A stretch of DNA of 64,000 bases from Actinomycetota bacterium (GCA_018400395.1 JAGYMN010000001.1:1-64000); one strand, 5' to 3'; positions 36,384 to 46,294 are shown, counted from the stretch's first letter. The notes: generated from the sequence alone by a model not told the origin. Made by a program: numbers and translations.

Positions 36384-37721
36384 TTAAAGCTTCAGTTCGC
36401 CTCCAAAAGGCAGGTTAAACTTACCTTTGAGCCCGGAAAGTTGCTTCATCATCTGTTTTGTCTTTGAGAATTGTGTCAGCAGCCTGTTAACTTCGTTAAC
36501 AGAGCTCCCGCTTCCCCCTGCTATCCTTTTTTTTCTGCTTCCATTTATAACAGATGGTCTTCTTCTTTCTTCTACTGTCATGGAATTTATTATTGCCTCC
36601 ATGCGGTCTATATGCGTCTGATCAAATTTCATTTTCTTAAGGGTTTTATTTGCACCCGGTATTGGAAGCATGGATAATATTTTATCAAAAGATCCCATCT
36701 TTTTTATACTTTTAATCTGAGTGATAAAATCCTCAAAATTGACCTCCTGTTTTTCTATTCTCCTGTAAAACTCTTCTGCTTTTTTCTCATCTATAACTTT
36801 TTCAGCTTTCTCTATTAACGTCAGGACATCACCTTTTCCAAGTATCCTGGAGGCTATCCTTTCCGGGTGAAAAATATCAAAGTCTTCAATCTTTTCTCCG
36901 CTGGATATAAATTTTATAGGTTTTCCTACAACATAGTATACTGACAGTGCTGCACCTCCTCTGGTATCACTGTCAAGTTTTGTCAGTATTATTCCGTCAC
37001 ATTCTACAGCCGCGTTGAAAGTAGATGCTATATTTACAGCTTCCTGCCCTGTCATTGCATCCAGAACCAGAAAAACCTGATGGGGTTTTACGGTATTTTT
37101 TATTCTTTTAACTTCATCCATCATCTTTTCATCTATTTGAAGCCGTCCCGCTGTATCAATTATTATTACATCGCTTCCCGACCTGGTTAATTTTTGTACC
37201 CCCTGTCTTGAGATTTCTACAGGATCAGAGCCTTTTGCAGAATAAACCTCAACGTCTACCATTTCTGCCATATCCTGAAGTTGAAGCACTGCTGCCGGCC
37301 TGTATATATCAGCAGCAATAACAGATACTCTTTTTTGATTCTTCGTTTTAAAATAATTAGCAAGTTTGATAACAGAAGATGTTTTCCCTGTTCCCTGAAG
37401 ACCTACCATCATTACAACCGTTGGCCCATTCTGGGCAAAATTTACATTACCGCTGGTTGAGCCCAGCATTTTTACCATCTCATCATTTACTATCTTTATG
37501 ATCTGCTGTGCAGGAGTCAGGCTTTCCATTACTTCCTTTCCAATAGCTTTCTGCTTTAAATTGGATAGAAATTCTTTAACTACCTTAAAATTTACATCTG
37601 CCTCCAGAAGTGCAAGCTTTATCTCTCTTAAGGCCTTTTCCAGATCACCGGTACTTAATTTTCCTTTATTTCTAATTTTGTAAAAAAGGTCCTCAAATTT
37701 TGAGGTTAATTGTTCAAACAT
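36384..37721 (-). CDS. ffh: Signal recognition particle protein Ffh
   Basis: GTPase that binds signal sequences and the SRP RNA, delivering ribosomes to the membrane with FtsY. The 445 residues have the N domain, the G domain (GLQGTGKTSS near 107, DTAGRLQID, LTKLDSDTRGG) and a C-terminal M domain with the RNA-binding region RKKRIAGGSGSSVNEVNRLL. No SRP RNA gene is visible in the window. Confidence 0.97.
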   Translation of the reverse strand: MFEQLTSKFEDLFYKIRNKGKLSTGDLEKALREIKLALLEADVNFKVVKEFLSNLKQKAIGKEVMESLTPAQQIIKIVNDEMVKMLGSTSGNVNFAQNGPTVVMMVGLQGTGKTSSVIKLANYFKTKNQKRVSVIAADIYRPAAVLQLQDMAEMVDVEVYSAKGSDPVEISRQGVQKLTRSGSDVIIIDTAGRLQIDEKMMDEVKRIKNTVKPHQVFLVLDAMTGQEAVNIASTFNAAVECDGIILTKLDSDTRGGAALSVYYVVGKPIKFISSGEKIEDFDIFHPERIASRILGKGDVLTLIEKAEKVIDEKKAEEFYRRIEKQEVNFEDFITQIKSIKKMGSFDKILSMLPIPGANKTLKKMKFDQTHIDRMEAIINSMTVEERRRPSVINGSRKKRIAGGSGSSVNEVNRLLTQFSKTKQMMKQLSGLKGKFNLPFGGELKL

Positions 37722-37771
37722 CTGTATATACCTTTAAAACTATTAATATTTATTAAATCTGATAATTAATA

Positions 37772-38644
37772 TCATGAAAACATCATATCAGCAAAACTGC
37801 CTGCATCAAAATAATATATATCTTCGAGTTTCTCTCCGTCTGTTATTATCCTGACCGGTATTTTAAGATCATTTTTTATTGTAATAATTATTCCTCCTCT
37901 TGAAGTGCTGTCTACCTTCGTAAGTATTATTCCAGTTACATCAACCGATTCTGCAAATTTTTCTGCCTGATTCCTCGCATTCTGACCCGTTGTTGAATCT
38001 ATAGTAAGAAGGACCTCGTCCGGCCCCCTGCCCAGCTTTTTTCTTACAACCATTTTTATCTTTTTAAGCTCTTCCATAAGGTTATATGATGTCTGCATCC
38101 TTCCCGCTGTATCTATAATTACGATATCTGCCCTCCTGGCTACTGCTTTCTCCAGGCTGTCATATACAACTGCTCCAGGATCAGAATTCCTCTGATGACT
38201 TACCATGTCAATACCCAGTATTTCTGCAAAGTGTCCGAGCTGCTCTACTGCTGCAGCCCGGAATGTATCTGCTGCAGCAATTATTATCTTTTTACCCTGT
38301 TTTTTAAACATATTTGCAATCTTTGCAATCGAAGAAGTCTTGCCTGTACCATTTACCCCAACAACCATATATACTGTCGGAGGTTCATCTGAATATTTAA
38401 GCTCCCTTTTCCCACCTGTACCCAGTATGTCTGCTATCTCTTCCTTCAATAAATTCCGCAGACCCTCCGGACCGCTGATTTTTTCCTGATATGATTTTCT
38501 TTTCATATCACTTATTATCTTCTCTGCTGTATTGATGCTCACATCTGAGGTAATCAGCTGTTCTTCCAGGTCATCCCAGAACTTATCGTCTATTTTTTTA
38601 AACTTCTGCCATATAAAATTTATTTTCTCAAATACTTTTTTCAT
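37772..38644 (-). CDS. ftsY: Signal recognition particle receptor FtsY
   Basis: Membrane-associated GTPase partner of Ffh. The 290 residues make up an NG domain only: GVNGTGKTSSIAKIA (near 94-108), DTFRAAAVEQL, DTAGRMQTS and TKVDSTSRGG. The acidic A domain of the enterobacterial protein is absent; the basic, hydrophobic start (MKKVFEKINFIWQKF) may serve as the lipid-binding helix. It starts two bases after the smc stop. Confidence 0.96.
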   Translation of the reverse strand: MKKVFEKINFIWQKFKKIDDKFWDDLEEQLITSDVSINTAEKIISDMKRKSYQEKISGPEGLRNLLKEEIADILGTGGKRELKYSDEPPTVYMVVGVNGTGKTSSIAKIANMFKKQGKKIIIAAADTFRAAAVEQLGHFAEILGIDMVSHQRNSDPGAVVYDSLEKAVARRADIVIIDTAGRMQTSYNLMEELKKIKMVVRKKLGRGPDEVLLTIDSTTGQNARNQAEKFAESVDVTGIILTKVDSTSRGGIIITIKNDLKIPVRIITDGEKLEDIYYFDAGSFADMMFS

Positions 38645-38646
38645 TT

Positions 38647-40989
38647 TTATTTATCCATTATTCCAGCTGCATCTTTTTTATCTATTTTTTCAGATACCAC
38701 CTTTGATATTCCATCGGACTGCATGGTAACCCCGTATATTTTGTCAGCTATCTCCATTGTCTTTTTCTGATGGGTTATTATTATTATCTGCTGCTTTTCA
38801 GAAAATTTCTTAACAAGGCTCAAAAACCTTGCGATATTCGCATCATCAAGAGCTGCGTCAACCTCATCAAAAACATAAAAAGGAGCAGTGTTTATAGAAA
38901 AAACAGAAAATTGAAAAGCCAGAGATACCAGTGATTTTTCTCCCCCGCTTAAAAGTGAAAGCGACACCAGTTTATTATTTCCTATATCAACCTTTAGATC
39001 CACCCCCATGTCTTCATCCTCTGACCCTCCGTTTTCATAGCTTTCGAGAATCATTTCACCCTCTCCGTGAGGAAAGAGTATTTTAAAATACTTCTGGAAG
39101 GATTCATTTATTTTTTCAAACTTTTCAAGAAAGATACTGCTTATTTTTTCATTTATTTCCTTAATCAGTTCCTTAAGCTGATTTCCGGCTTCAACCAGGT
39201 CTTTTCTCTGTTCATCAAGGAAATCATACCTTTTCTTTATCTTAGAAAATTCAATAGCAGCATTTGGATTGACGTTTCCAAAATTTTTCATCCTGGACTT
39301 AAGTCTTTTTACCCTTGCTTCTGATTCCTGTGTATTTCCGGAAGGTTTAAAGTTTTTTGAGGCATATTCTATTGAAACATTATAATCATCTACCATTGCT
39401 GATGTTATGGATTTTACCTTTTCCTTCACCTGCTCTTTTCTTAAATCTATTTTATATATTTCATTCTCAAACCTGTTTACGTCTAATTTTAAATCACTGA
39501 TCTTTCTATCGTATCCGTTTATTTTATCCCGGTCATTTGAGATTAATTCTTTATGCCTTTCAAATTCAGGGTATAACCTCTCTTTTATTATTTCTGATGA
39601 GGTTCCGAAACTTTCAAGCACTGCTAACATCCTGTCAGCCCTCTCGAGATTTACCCTGCATACCTCTTTTATATCCTGGATCTTTCTTATTTTCTTATCT
39701 ATCGACATGTCCTGGACTTTCTTTTCTCTATCCGGGCTTCTTTCAGATTTTTTTGATTTTGGAAAAGAACCAGCCGCCTTTATATCCTCGATTATGCTTC
39801 CCAGCCCCTCTATAATCCTATTCCCTTCACCGATTACAGTTTCTGCATCATGTTCTACTTTTAACTGGACTCTAATACTTTCCAGAAAATCCCTCATTCT
39901 ATTTTCTAATTTCTCTAATCTTTTTTTAACCTTTTCCAGAAATGATAAATCAACATAAGCCCCATCCTGTTTGCCGGGAACAATCTTTTTTACAGTCTTA
40001 TGTGGTAAAACACCATTTTCAAGCTCCATTTCAAACATACTGTAAAGTGTAGAAAATACATTTTTTTTGCTTTTTACAAGGGCTATACTGTTTGAAAGAA
40101 TCCCCAGACTGCTGTCAAATGATTCAATCCTTGCCCTTAAATTTTCATATTCAGCCTGTTCAGACCCAATGTTACTGAAAAGGTCATTTTTTTCTTTTTC
40201 TATTTTTAATATCCTGTTGTCTGTTCCCCTTATGCTCTCCCTTAATTTTTTACTCCGTCCTTCTATCTCGTCCCATAGAATGTTATACCTTTTGAGATCC
40301 GAAAGAAAAAGGGATATCTCTTCTTTTTTAAGCTCATTTGCCATATCAGCATATTCTCTTGCCCTTTTTGATTCTATTTCAAGTGGATCCATAGTCCTTT
40401 TTATTTCTATCATCAAATCATCCAGCCTGCCGATATCGCTTTTTACCTTATCAATTTTATCAATGGATTTCTTTCTCCTATTTTTATGTTTTGACAGTCC
40501 AATCATCTCATCTATTACAAGTTTTCTCTCAGCAGGTTTTAAAATCGCTATTTCATTTACCTGGCCCTGATTAATTATAATATGAAGGCCTTTTCCTATA
40601 CCTGAATCACCTGTCATTTCCTGGATATCCATAAGCCTGCATGGGGACGAATTTATGAAATAATCACTTCCGCCCCGGCTAAAAACATGCCTTGTTATTT
40701 TCACATCCCTGAAATCTACATCGAATATTCTGTCCCTGTTGTCAAACAACAGTGAGACTTCTGCAATTCCCATTTCCTGATCCTTGCTCCTGAATATCAC
40801 GTCTCCCATCGAGCTTCCCCTCAGGGATTTTGGGCTCTGTTCTCCAAGTACCCATGAAATAGCATCTGCTACATTGCTCTTTCCGCTGCCGTTTGGCCCA
40901 ACTATTACGCTTATTCCATGCTCAAAATCAAGGCTGCTTTTATTTGCAAACGATTTAAAACCCCTGAGTGTTATATTTTTGAGGTACAA
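38647..40989 (-). CDS. smc: Chromosome-condensation ATPase SMC, unusually short and apparently without a hinge
   Basis: SMC proteins organise and segregate the chromosome with ScpAB. This one has both ATPase halves: FKSF...GPNGSGKSN (Walker A, 31-38), the INQGQVNEI loop (139-147), the C-terminal motif FGNVNPNAAIEF (570-581), the signature LSGGEKSL (680-687) and Walker B YVFDEVDAALDD (705-716). But it is only 780 residues against about 1,150-1,200 usual. The arms (about 170-320 and 345-560) are short, and no globular hinge is visible between them, only a loop near 325-345 and a charged low-complexity segment near 403-428. No Cys-x-x-Cys zinc hook. The start is TTG 40989, after GGAG. The frame is intact. 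Confidence 0.93.
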   Translation of the reverse strand: MYLKNITLRGFKSFANKSSLDFEHGISVIVGPNGSGKSNVADAISWVLGEQSPKSLRGSSMGDVIFRSKDQEMGIAEVSLLFDNRDRIFDVDFRDVKITRHVFSRGGSDYFINSSPCRLMDIQEMTGDSGIGKGLHIIINQGQVNEIAILKPAERKLVIDEMIGLSKHKNRRKKSIDKIDKVKSDIGRLDDLMIEIKRTMDPLEIESKRAREYADMANELKKEEISLFLSDLKRYNILWDEIEGRSKKLRESIRGTDNRILKIEKEKNDLFSNIGSEQAEYENLRARIESFDSSLGILSNSIALVKSKKNVFSTLYSMFEMELENGVLPHKTVKKIVPGKQDGAYVDLSFLEKVKKRLEKLENRMRDFLESIRVQLKVEHDAETVIGEGNRIIEGLGSIIEDIKAAGSFPKSKKSERSPDREKKVQDMSIDKKIRKIQDIKEVCRVNLERADRMLAVLESFGTSSEIIKERLYPEFERHKELISNDRDKINGYDRKISDLKLDVNRFENEIYKIDLRKEQVKEKVKSITSAMVDDYNVSIEYASKNFKPSGNTQESEARVKRLKSRMKNFGNVNPNAAIEFSKIKKRYDFLDEQRKDLVEAGNQLKELIKEINEKISSIFLEKFEKINESFQKYFKILFPHGEGEMILESYENGGSEDEDMGVDLKVDIGNNKLVSLSLLSGGEKSLVSLAFQFSVFSINTAPFYVFDEVDAALDDANIARFLSLVKKFSEKQQIIIITHQKKTMEIADKIYGVTMQSDGISKVVSEKIDKKDAAGIMDK

Positions 40990-41013
40990 TACTTATTCTC
41001 CGTATAATGGGTG

Positions 41014-41733
41014 CTATTGTAGATCTAAATTATATAATGAAATTAATGAATTTTTAGCAGCATTCTGTTCCGATTCCTTCTTGCTTGTTCCGGTACCTCT
41101 TCCCAGTATCTTCCTGTCCAGTAAAACCGCAGAATGAAATATCTTATCATGGTCAGGTCCTTCAGTCCCTGTCAACTTATATTTTACAAGCTTTGAAAAA
41201 TCTGCCTGTACAGCTTCCTGAAGATATGTCTTGTAATCAGTGATATTGGGGGTATTAATCATGTTTTCGATACGATTTTCATATATCTGTATAAGCCAGC
41301 TTTTAATAAACTTTATACCGCTGTCTATATATATAGCTCCTATCAATGCTTCCAGAGCATCTGCCAGTATTGATTCTTTTTTACGTCCCCTGGATAATTC
41401 TTCGTTTTCGCTTAACAGTATCTGCTGGTCTATCTTTGTCCTGAAGGCTATTTTTGAAAGAGTCTTCTTATTAACAAGAATAGCCCTGATTTTTGCAAGT
41501 CTTCCTTCAGAAAAATAGCTGTAATTATCAAAAAGGTAAGAAGTTATCACAAATGAAAGTATGCTATCCCCAAGAAATTCAAGCTGTTCATTTCCTCTTG
41601 ACTGTACATTTATCTGTCGGGCAAAAGACCTGTGGGTAAGAGCCTGTATATATATTTTAAGATCTCCGGGCTTTATTCCCAGACCTTCGAGCCAATCTCT
41701 GACTTTTTTTCTTAAAACTCCTTCATTGTCCAT
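41014..41733 (-). CDS. rnc: Ribonuclease III
   Basis: Double-strand-specific endoribonuclease that processes rRNA precursors. The 239 residues show the signature NEQLEFLGDSIL (48-59), the second acidic motif ILADALEALIGAIYID, and a C-terminal double-stranded RNA-binding domain (TSKKESEQNAAKNSL). It lies between acpP and smc, the usual order. Confidence 0.97.
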   Translation of the reverse strand: MDNEGVLRKKVRDWLEGLGIKPGDLKIYIQALTHRSFARQINVQSRGNEQLEFLGDSILSFVITSYLFDNYSYFSEGRLAKIRAILVNKKTLSKIAFRTKIDQQILLSENEELSRGRKKESILADALEALIGAIYIDSGIKFIKSWLIQIYENRIENMINTPNITDYKTYLQEAVQADFSKLVKYKLTGTEGPDHDKIFHSAVLLDRKILGRGTGTSKKESEQNAAKNSLISLYNLDLQ

Positions 41734-41765
41734 TTATCATTTTCCAATGCTTGAATAATCAAGAA

Positions 41766-41996
41766 CTACTGCTTCGAAACTATATAGTCAAGAACATCCT
41801 TTATTGTTACCATCTTTTCTGCTTCTTCATCACTGATCTCTATCCCGAATTTATCTTCAAAAGCCATTATAAGCTCAACCAGATCCAGAGAATCGGCGCC
41901 CAGGTCGTCAACAAATTTACTCTCAGGCTTAATGTCACTTTCATTTACTCCAAGAACATCAACCAGGATCTCTTTCAGTTTGTCAAAATTTTCCAT
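41766..41996 (-). CDS. acpP: Acyl carrier protein
   Basis: Carries growing fatty acids on a phosphopantetheine arm. The 76 residues, strongly acidic, have the attachment Ser 36 in [13 protein letters not shown] 41996 is preceded by AAAAGGAG with a good gap. It lies between plsX and rnc and has its own promoter. Confidence 0.97.
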   Translation of the reverse strand: MENFDKLKEILVDVLGVNESDIKPESKFVDDLGADSLDLVELIMAFEDKFGIEISDEEAEKMVTIKDVLDYIVSKQ

Positions 41997-42025
41997 ACCT
42001 TGCTCCTTTTACCTTTAATTTTCTT

Positions 42026-42053
42026 ATTATAAACAATGTAAAAATAATTTCAC
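42026..42053 (-). promoter_or_regulatory. Promoter of acpP
   Basis: On the minus strand GTGAAA (42048-42053) and consensus TATAAT (42026-42031) are 16 bases apart, about 30 bases before the acpP ATG. It gives acpP, and probably rnc-smc-ftsY, expression apart from plsX. Confidence 0.6.
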
Positions 42054-42083
42054 TAATTTTGACAATATTTTTTAACAAAAGTT

Positions 42084-43103
42084 TTAATTAATTGCTGATC
42101 CTATCCCTGCAGCTATCTTTTCTACCAGATCTGTTTTAAGGCTTTCTCCTGCAACCCTTATTGCATTTTTAATAGCTTTTGCCTTTGAGCTTCCATGGGA
42201 TATTATTACCGGGGCATTCAGCCCCAGAAGCTGTGCACCGCCGTATGTCTCGTAGTCAAATTTGTCTTTCATTGCCCCCAGCGGCTTTTTAAGGAAAAGG
42301 GCAGCCATTTTCGATACTATTGAAGAAGTCAGGACATCCCTTACCTGCTTAAAAAACATTCTGGCCAGTCCTTCTACTGATTTTAATATTACATTACCTG
42401 TAAAACCATCGGTTACTACTACATCTGCCATACCTTCAAATATTTCACGCCCTTCTATATTCCCCATGAAATTAATGCCTTTGATTTCCTTTATTAGCCT
42501 GTATGCTTCAACAGCCAGCTCGCTTCCCTTCTTCTCCTCTTCACCTATATTTACCAGTCCAACTTTCGGGTTATCTATCCCGAGTATATTCTCGGCATAA
42601 GTTTTTCCCATTATTGCAAATTGTGCCAGATACACCGGCTTACAGTCCGCATTTGCACCCCCGTCAACAAGTACGAATTTTGAATCCCCAAGCGGTATCA
42701 CAACTGCAATTACCGGACGTATGACCCCTTTTATCCTTTTAATGTTAAAAAGCGAACATGCCATTACGGCCCCGGTATTTCCGGCAGATAGGAATGCTGA
42801 GCCCCTGCCCTCCTGAACAGCTCTGGAACCTATATAAATGGAAGAATCTTTTTTGTTCCTTAAAACATCGGAAGGGGATTCCCCCATACCTACCTCGCTG
42901 CTGCTGCTAATTATTTCAAGACCTGATATATCAATATTATTTTCTTCTGCGAATGAATTTATCCTCTCAACATTACCTGTAAGAACAGGTTTTATACTGA
43001 ACTGTTTCTCAGCTGCAACAGCACCTCTTATTACTTCACCGGGTGCAAAATCACCGCCCATTGCATCAACCACAATAGAATATTTTTTATATTTATCTTC
43101 CAC
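42084..43103 (-). CDS. plsX: Phosphate acyltransferase PlsX
   Basis: Makes acyl-phosphate from acyl-ACP for phospholipid synthesis, working with PlsY. The 339 residues show VVDAMGGDFAPGEVIRG at the N-terminus, SAGNTGAVMA, VDGGANADCKP and DGFTGNVILKSVEG. The start is GTG 43103. It precedes acpP, as usual. Confidence 0.96.
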   Translation of the reverse strand: MEDKYKKYSIVVDAMGGDFAPGEVIRGAVAAEKQFSIKPVLTGNVERINSFAEENNIDISGLEIISSSSEVGMGESPSDVLRNKKDSSIYIGSRAVQEGRGSAFLSAGNTGAVMACSLFNIKRIKGVIRPVIAVVIPLGDSKFVLVDGGANADCKPVYLAQFAIMGKTYAENILGIDNPKVGLVNIGEEEKKGSELAVEAYRLIKEIKGINFMGNIEGREIFEGMADVVVTDGFTGNVILKSVEGLARMFFKQVRDVLTSSIVSKMAALFLKKPLGAMKDKFDYETYGGAQLLGLNAPVIISHGSSKAKAIKNAIRVAGESLKTDLVEKIAAGIGSAIN

Positions 43104-43123
43104 TTAAACTCCCCAGGCAATAC

Positions 43124-44188
43124 TTATTTTTTGGATAATTCAAGAATTTTTTCTGTATCTATGTATTCCCTTACCACCTCTACTATTTTATCTATCTTCT
43201 TTAATTCATGGAATCTAACGTGTCCGATTATCTCACCGACCTTCTCTACGGCTGTAAGTGTATCATAATTAACTAAGATCATCGGTACCCCCAGCTCTTC
43301 TGCCCTTCCAAGAACTACTGTTGAAGGCTGGAAATTACCTGTCAGTATAAGACACTTTGTATGTGTCTCCAGCGCAGCTAGCTGTACATCTGCTCTGTCA
43401 CCACCGGTGATAACTGCCTTATTTGCCTTCCTCCGGAAAAATTTAAGAGCCTGTTCCTGCCCCATAGCTCCTACCATGAATGTTTCAACCAGTTCATCTG
43501 ACTTTTCTTCTGCGCATATTATCTGTCCATTAAGAAAGTCTGCCATCTCCCTGACACTCACCGATGAAAGAATTCTGTCGGAGAGGACATATCCAAAAGT
43601 CTCAACTCCCCTGTTTTCCAGATACGGTAATACAAGTTCTTCAAGGTAATTCACCTGGCTTCTGGGTACCAAGTTTATTATAATCCCGCCAAAATAATCC
43701 CCAAGTATCTTCCTTGAGAAAAGTATTTCATCGACCATATTATTATCATATTTAAATACCATTATAGTTTTTGCATTCAGCCTTTCTGTTATTTTAACAG
43801 CAGATATTCCCATAAAACATCCATCTTCTATACTCTTTGCGCCTTCAAGCACAACAATATCTTTATTTTTCTTAATGTTATTATAAGATTTCTCTATTTT
43901 ATTAATAAATTCTTTTGAGGAGTTCTCGTCTTTTAATCCGTCCCTGCAGCACTGCTGGGTTAACACTACAGGGCATATATCTTCAAGCTTTTCTTCAAGC
44001 TTAAGAATATTGGAGATATACTGTGCATCTTCATCAGTGGTAATACCTCCAACCCTTGTTGGAAGGGTCCCTACAGGTTTCATATACCCTACCTTTAAAC
44101 CTTTTTCGGTAAATATTTTGCTGACTCCTACGCATATAGAACTTTTCCCGGAAAACGGCTGATTTGAAATAAAAAATAACGGGACCAT
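43124..44188 (-). CDS. P-loop / DRTGG-domain protein (phosphotransacetylase N-terminal-like)
   Basis: A 354-residue protein with an N-terminal dethiobiotin-synthetase-like P-loop domain (SNQPFSGKSSI, 9-19; VVLEGAKSIEDG) and a C-terminal DRTGG domain (QEQALKFF, AVITGGDRADVQLAALE). This is the arrangement of the regulatory half of long Pta enzymes, but the catalytic acyltransferase part is absent. It ends the pair with the ADP-forming synthetase (3-base gap), so a sensory or regulatory role in acetyl-CoA metabolism is a fair inference. Not proven for the family. Confidence 0.85.
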   Translation of the reverse strand: MVPLFFISNQPFSGKSSICVGVSKIFTEKGLKVGYMKPVGTLPTRVGGITTDEDAQYISNILKLEEKLEDICPVVLTQQCCRDGLKDENSSKEFINKIEKSYNNIKKNKDIVVLEGAKSIEDGCFMGISAVKITERLNAKTIMVFKYDNNMVDEILFSRKILGDYFGGIIINLVPRSQVNYLEELVLPYLENRGVETFGYVLSDRILSSVSVREMADFLNGQIICAEEKSDELVETFMVGAMGQEQALKFFRRKANKAVITGGDRADVQLAALETHTKCLILTGNFQPSTVVLGRAEELGVPMILVNYDTLTAVEKVGEIIGHVRFHELKKIDKIVEVVREYIDTEKILELSKK

Positions 44189-44191
44189 TAT

Positions 44192-46294
44192 TTAACCTCC
44201 TATTCTTATTCTTGCATCTCCAGCAATGGAGCCTTTTCCCTTTCTCTTTACAAATAAAGGATTAATATCCATCTCTATTATTTCAGGAAAATCTGTTACC
44301 AGTTGTGATGTCCTGAGAAGTATATCAATTATACTCTCTATATCTGACGGTTCTTCCCCCCTGGTGCCTTCTAAGAGTCTTATGGTTTTAATCTCCGATA
44401 CCATCTCTTTTGCCATCTTTCTGTTTATCGGAACTATTCTGAAAGCCACATCCTTTAAGACTTCTACATATATCCCGCCAAGCCCAAACATTATAACATG
44501 TCCAAACTGGGGATCCTCGCTTATTCCTATTATTGTCTCCTTCTTATCCCTTACCATCTCCTGTACAAGTACGCCCGAAATGTTTGCCTCCGGCATATAT
44601 CTTTTTACATTTATCATTATCTGATCGAAGCTTTCTTCAAGCTCTTTTTCATCGTTTACACCTATTTTTATACCACCGACATCTGTTTTATGCAAAATAT
44701 TTGGCGATACTATCTTGAGCACCACGGGATATCCGATCCTTTCCGCCTCTTCTTTTGCTTCTGCAATATCTTCTGCCACTTCAGCCCTGGGAACAGGGAT
44801 TCTATAGGCTTCCAGTATTTTCCTTGCTTCCAGTTCACAAAGTTCCAGTCTTCCCGCGTCTATACATCTGCCAAATACTTTCTTTACTTTTTCTTCGTCA
44901 ACATCAAATTCAACAACCGGCTGAAATTTTTCCAGTTTCCATTCATAATAATCCATCATTACGCTTAAAGTCTCTATTGCATCTTCGGGAATTTCAAAAT
45001 TAGGTATTTTCTTCTTTGTAAGATAGTCTATTCCTTTCCTGACTTCATTGATTCCCATGAAACTTGTCATTACAGGTACTTTATTCCCGTTTTTCTCTAC
45101 TACTTCAGCAATCGCTTTTGCAGTTTCAAGATCTTCTGTCATTGCCTGCGGTGTTAAAAGGACCAGTACAGCATCAACATTTTTATCTGCCATTACTGTC
45201 TCAAGCGCTTTTTTATATCTTTCTGAAAGCGCATCTCCCAGCACATCTACCGGGTTATAAATATTTGCAGCAGCCGGTAGAAATCCTTTTAATCTATCGA
45301 TTGTCTCTACAGTAAAGCCTGCAAGCCTGATGCCTCTGTTTTCACACTCGTCAGTGGCCATAATGCCAGGCCCACCGGCATTTGTTATTACTGCTATATT
45401 TCTGCCCCTGGGAAGCGGCTGATATGAAAATGCTATGCTGTAATTAAAAAGTTCTTTTATATCTTTAGCCCTTATGATCCCTGTCTGCTTAAAAGCTGCA
45501 TCATATGCCTTATTTGATCCTGCAAGTGTCCCCGTATGAGAAGAAACTGCCCTGGCTCCTGCGTCTGTGTTCCCGGATTTTATTATTATTACTGGTTTTT
45601 CTTTGGAAACTCTTGATGCAGCCCTTATAAAGTCCTTTCCAGCGGTGATACCTTCTATATATGCAGTTATTACATCCGTATTCTCATCATCGATCCATGC
45701 TTCAAAAAGATCATTTTCGGATATATCTGACTTATTACCAAGGGATACTACCTTTGAAAAGCCTATTTTTGATGCTCCTGCCCAGTCCAGTACTGATGTT
45801 AGAAGTGCACCAGATTGTGATATGAAACTAATCCTGCCCCTAAAAGGCATATTTGAAGAAAAAGTTGCATTTACCGGACAACCGGTATCCATCATTCCAA
45901 GGCAATTGGGCCCAAGTATCCTGATATTGCAGTATTTAGCCTTCTCTATAATCCCTTTTTCTCTCCTGGCTCCTTCTACTCCTGTTTCCTTGAATCCTGA
46001 TGAGATAATTATTATAAATTCCACACCTTTTTCCGCACACTCTTCAAGGGCTTCCGGGATATATTCTGCCGGTATGACTATAACTGCAAGCTGTATGTTT
46101 TGGTCAATATCAAGTATTGAAGAATAGCACCTGTGGCCTCCAATATCACCTGCTTTTGGATTAACGGGGAATACCCTGCCTCTGTAGCCTGAATCTATAA
46201 TGTTATCGAAAATTGTACGTCCCACTTTACCTTTATATCTGGCAGCACCTATTACAGCTATAGAATCAGGACAAAAAAACTTCTTAAAACTCAA
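44192..46294 (-). CDS. Acetate-CoA ligase (ADP-forming), fused alpha and beta subunits
   Basis: Interconverts acetyl-CoA (or another acyl-CoA) plus ADP and phosphate with the acid plus ATP and CoA; in anaerobes usually the energy-saving direction. The 700 residues include a CoA-binding domain (DSIAVIGAARYKGKVG), a succinyl-CoA-ligase-like domain (SQSGALLTSVLDWA, GNKSDISENDL), the likely phospho-His in SSHTGTLAGS (near 256), and a C-terminal ATP-grasp (YPVVLKIVSPNILHKTDVGG). The start is TTG 46294 after GGAGGG. Acyl specificity is unknown. Similar proteins include acetyltransferase-fused Pat enzymes, but no GNAT domain is present. Confidence 0.92.
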   Translation of the reverse strand: MSFKKFFCPDSIAVIGAARYKGKVGRTIFDNIIDSGYRGRVFPVNPKAGDIGGHRCYSSILDIDQNIQLAVIVIPAEYIPEALEECAEKGVEFIIIISSGFKETGVEGARREKGIIEKAKYCNIRILGPNCLGMMDTGCPVNATFSSNMPFRGRISFISQSGALLTSVLDWAGASKIGFSKVVSLGNKSDISENDLFEAWIDDENTDVITAYIEGITAGKDFIRAASRVSKEKPVIIIKSGNTDAGARAVSSHTGTLAGSNKAYDAAFKQTGIIRAKDIKELFNYSIAFSYQPLPRGRNIAVITNAGGPGIMATDECENRGIRLAGFTVETIDRLKGFLPAAANIYNPVDVLGDALSERYKKALETVMADKNVDAVLVLLTPQAMTEDLETAKAIAEVVEKNGNKVPVMTSFMGINEVRKGIDYLTKKKIPNFEIPEDAIETLSVMMDYYEWKLEKFQPVVEFDVDEEKVKKVFGRCIDAGRLELCELEARKILEAYRIPVPRAEVAEDIAEAKEEAERIGYPVVLKIVSPNILHKTDVGGIKIGVNDEKELEESFDQIMINVKRYMPEANISGVLVQEMVRDKKETIIGISEDPQFGHVIMFGLGGIYVEVLKDVAFRIVPINRKMAKEMVSEIKTIRLLEGTRGEEPSDIESIIDILLRTSQLVTDFPEIIEMDINPLFVKRKGKGSIAGDARIRIGG

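Noticed and set aside
38647..40989. Rad50-type zinc hook in place of the SMC hinge
   Set aside because: Only two cysteines occur (about residues 117 and 443), not in a Cys-x-x-Cys pair, so a hook is excluded.
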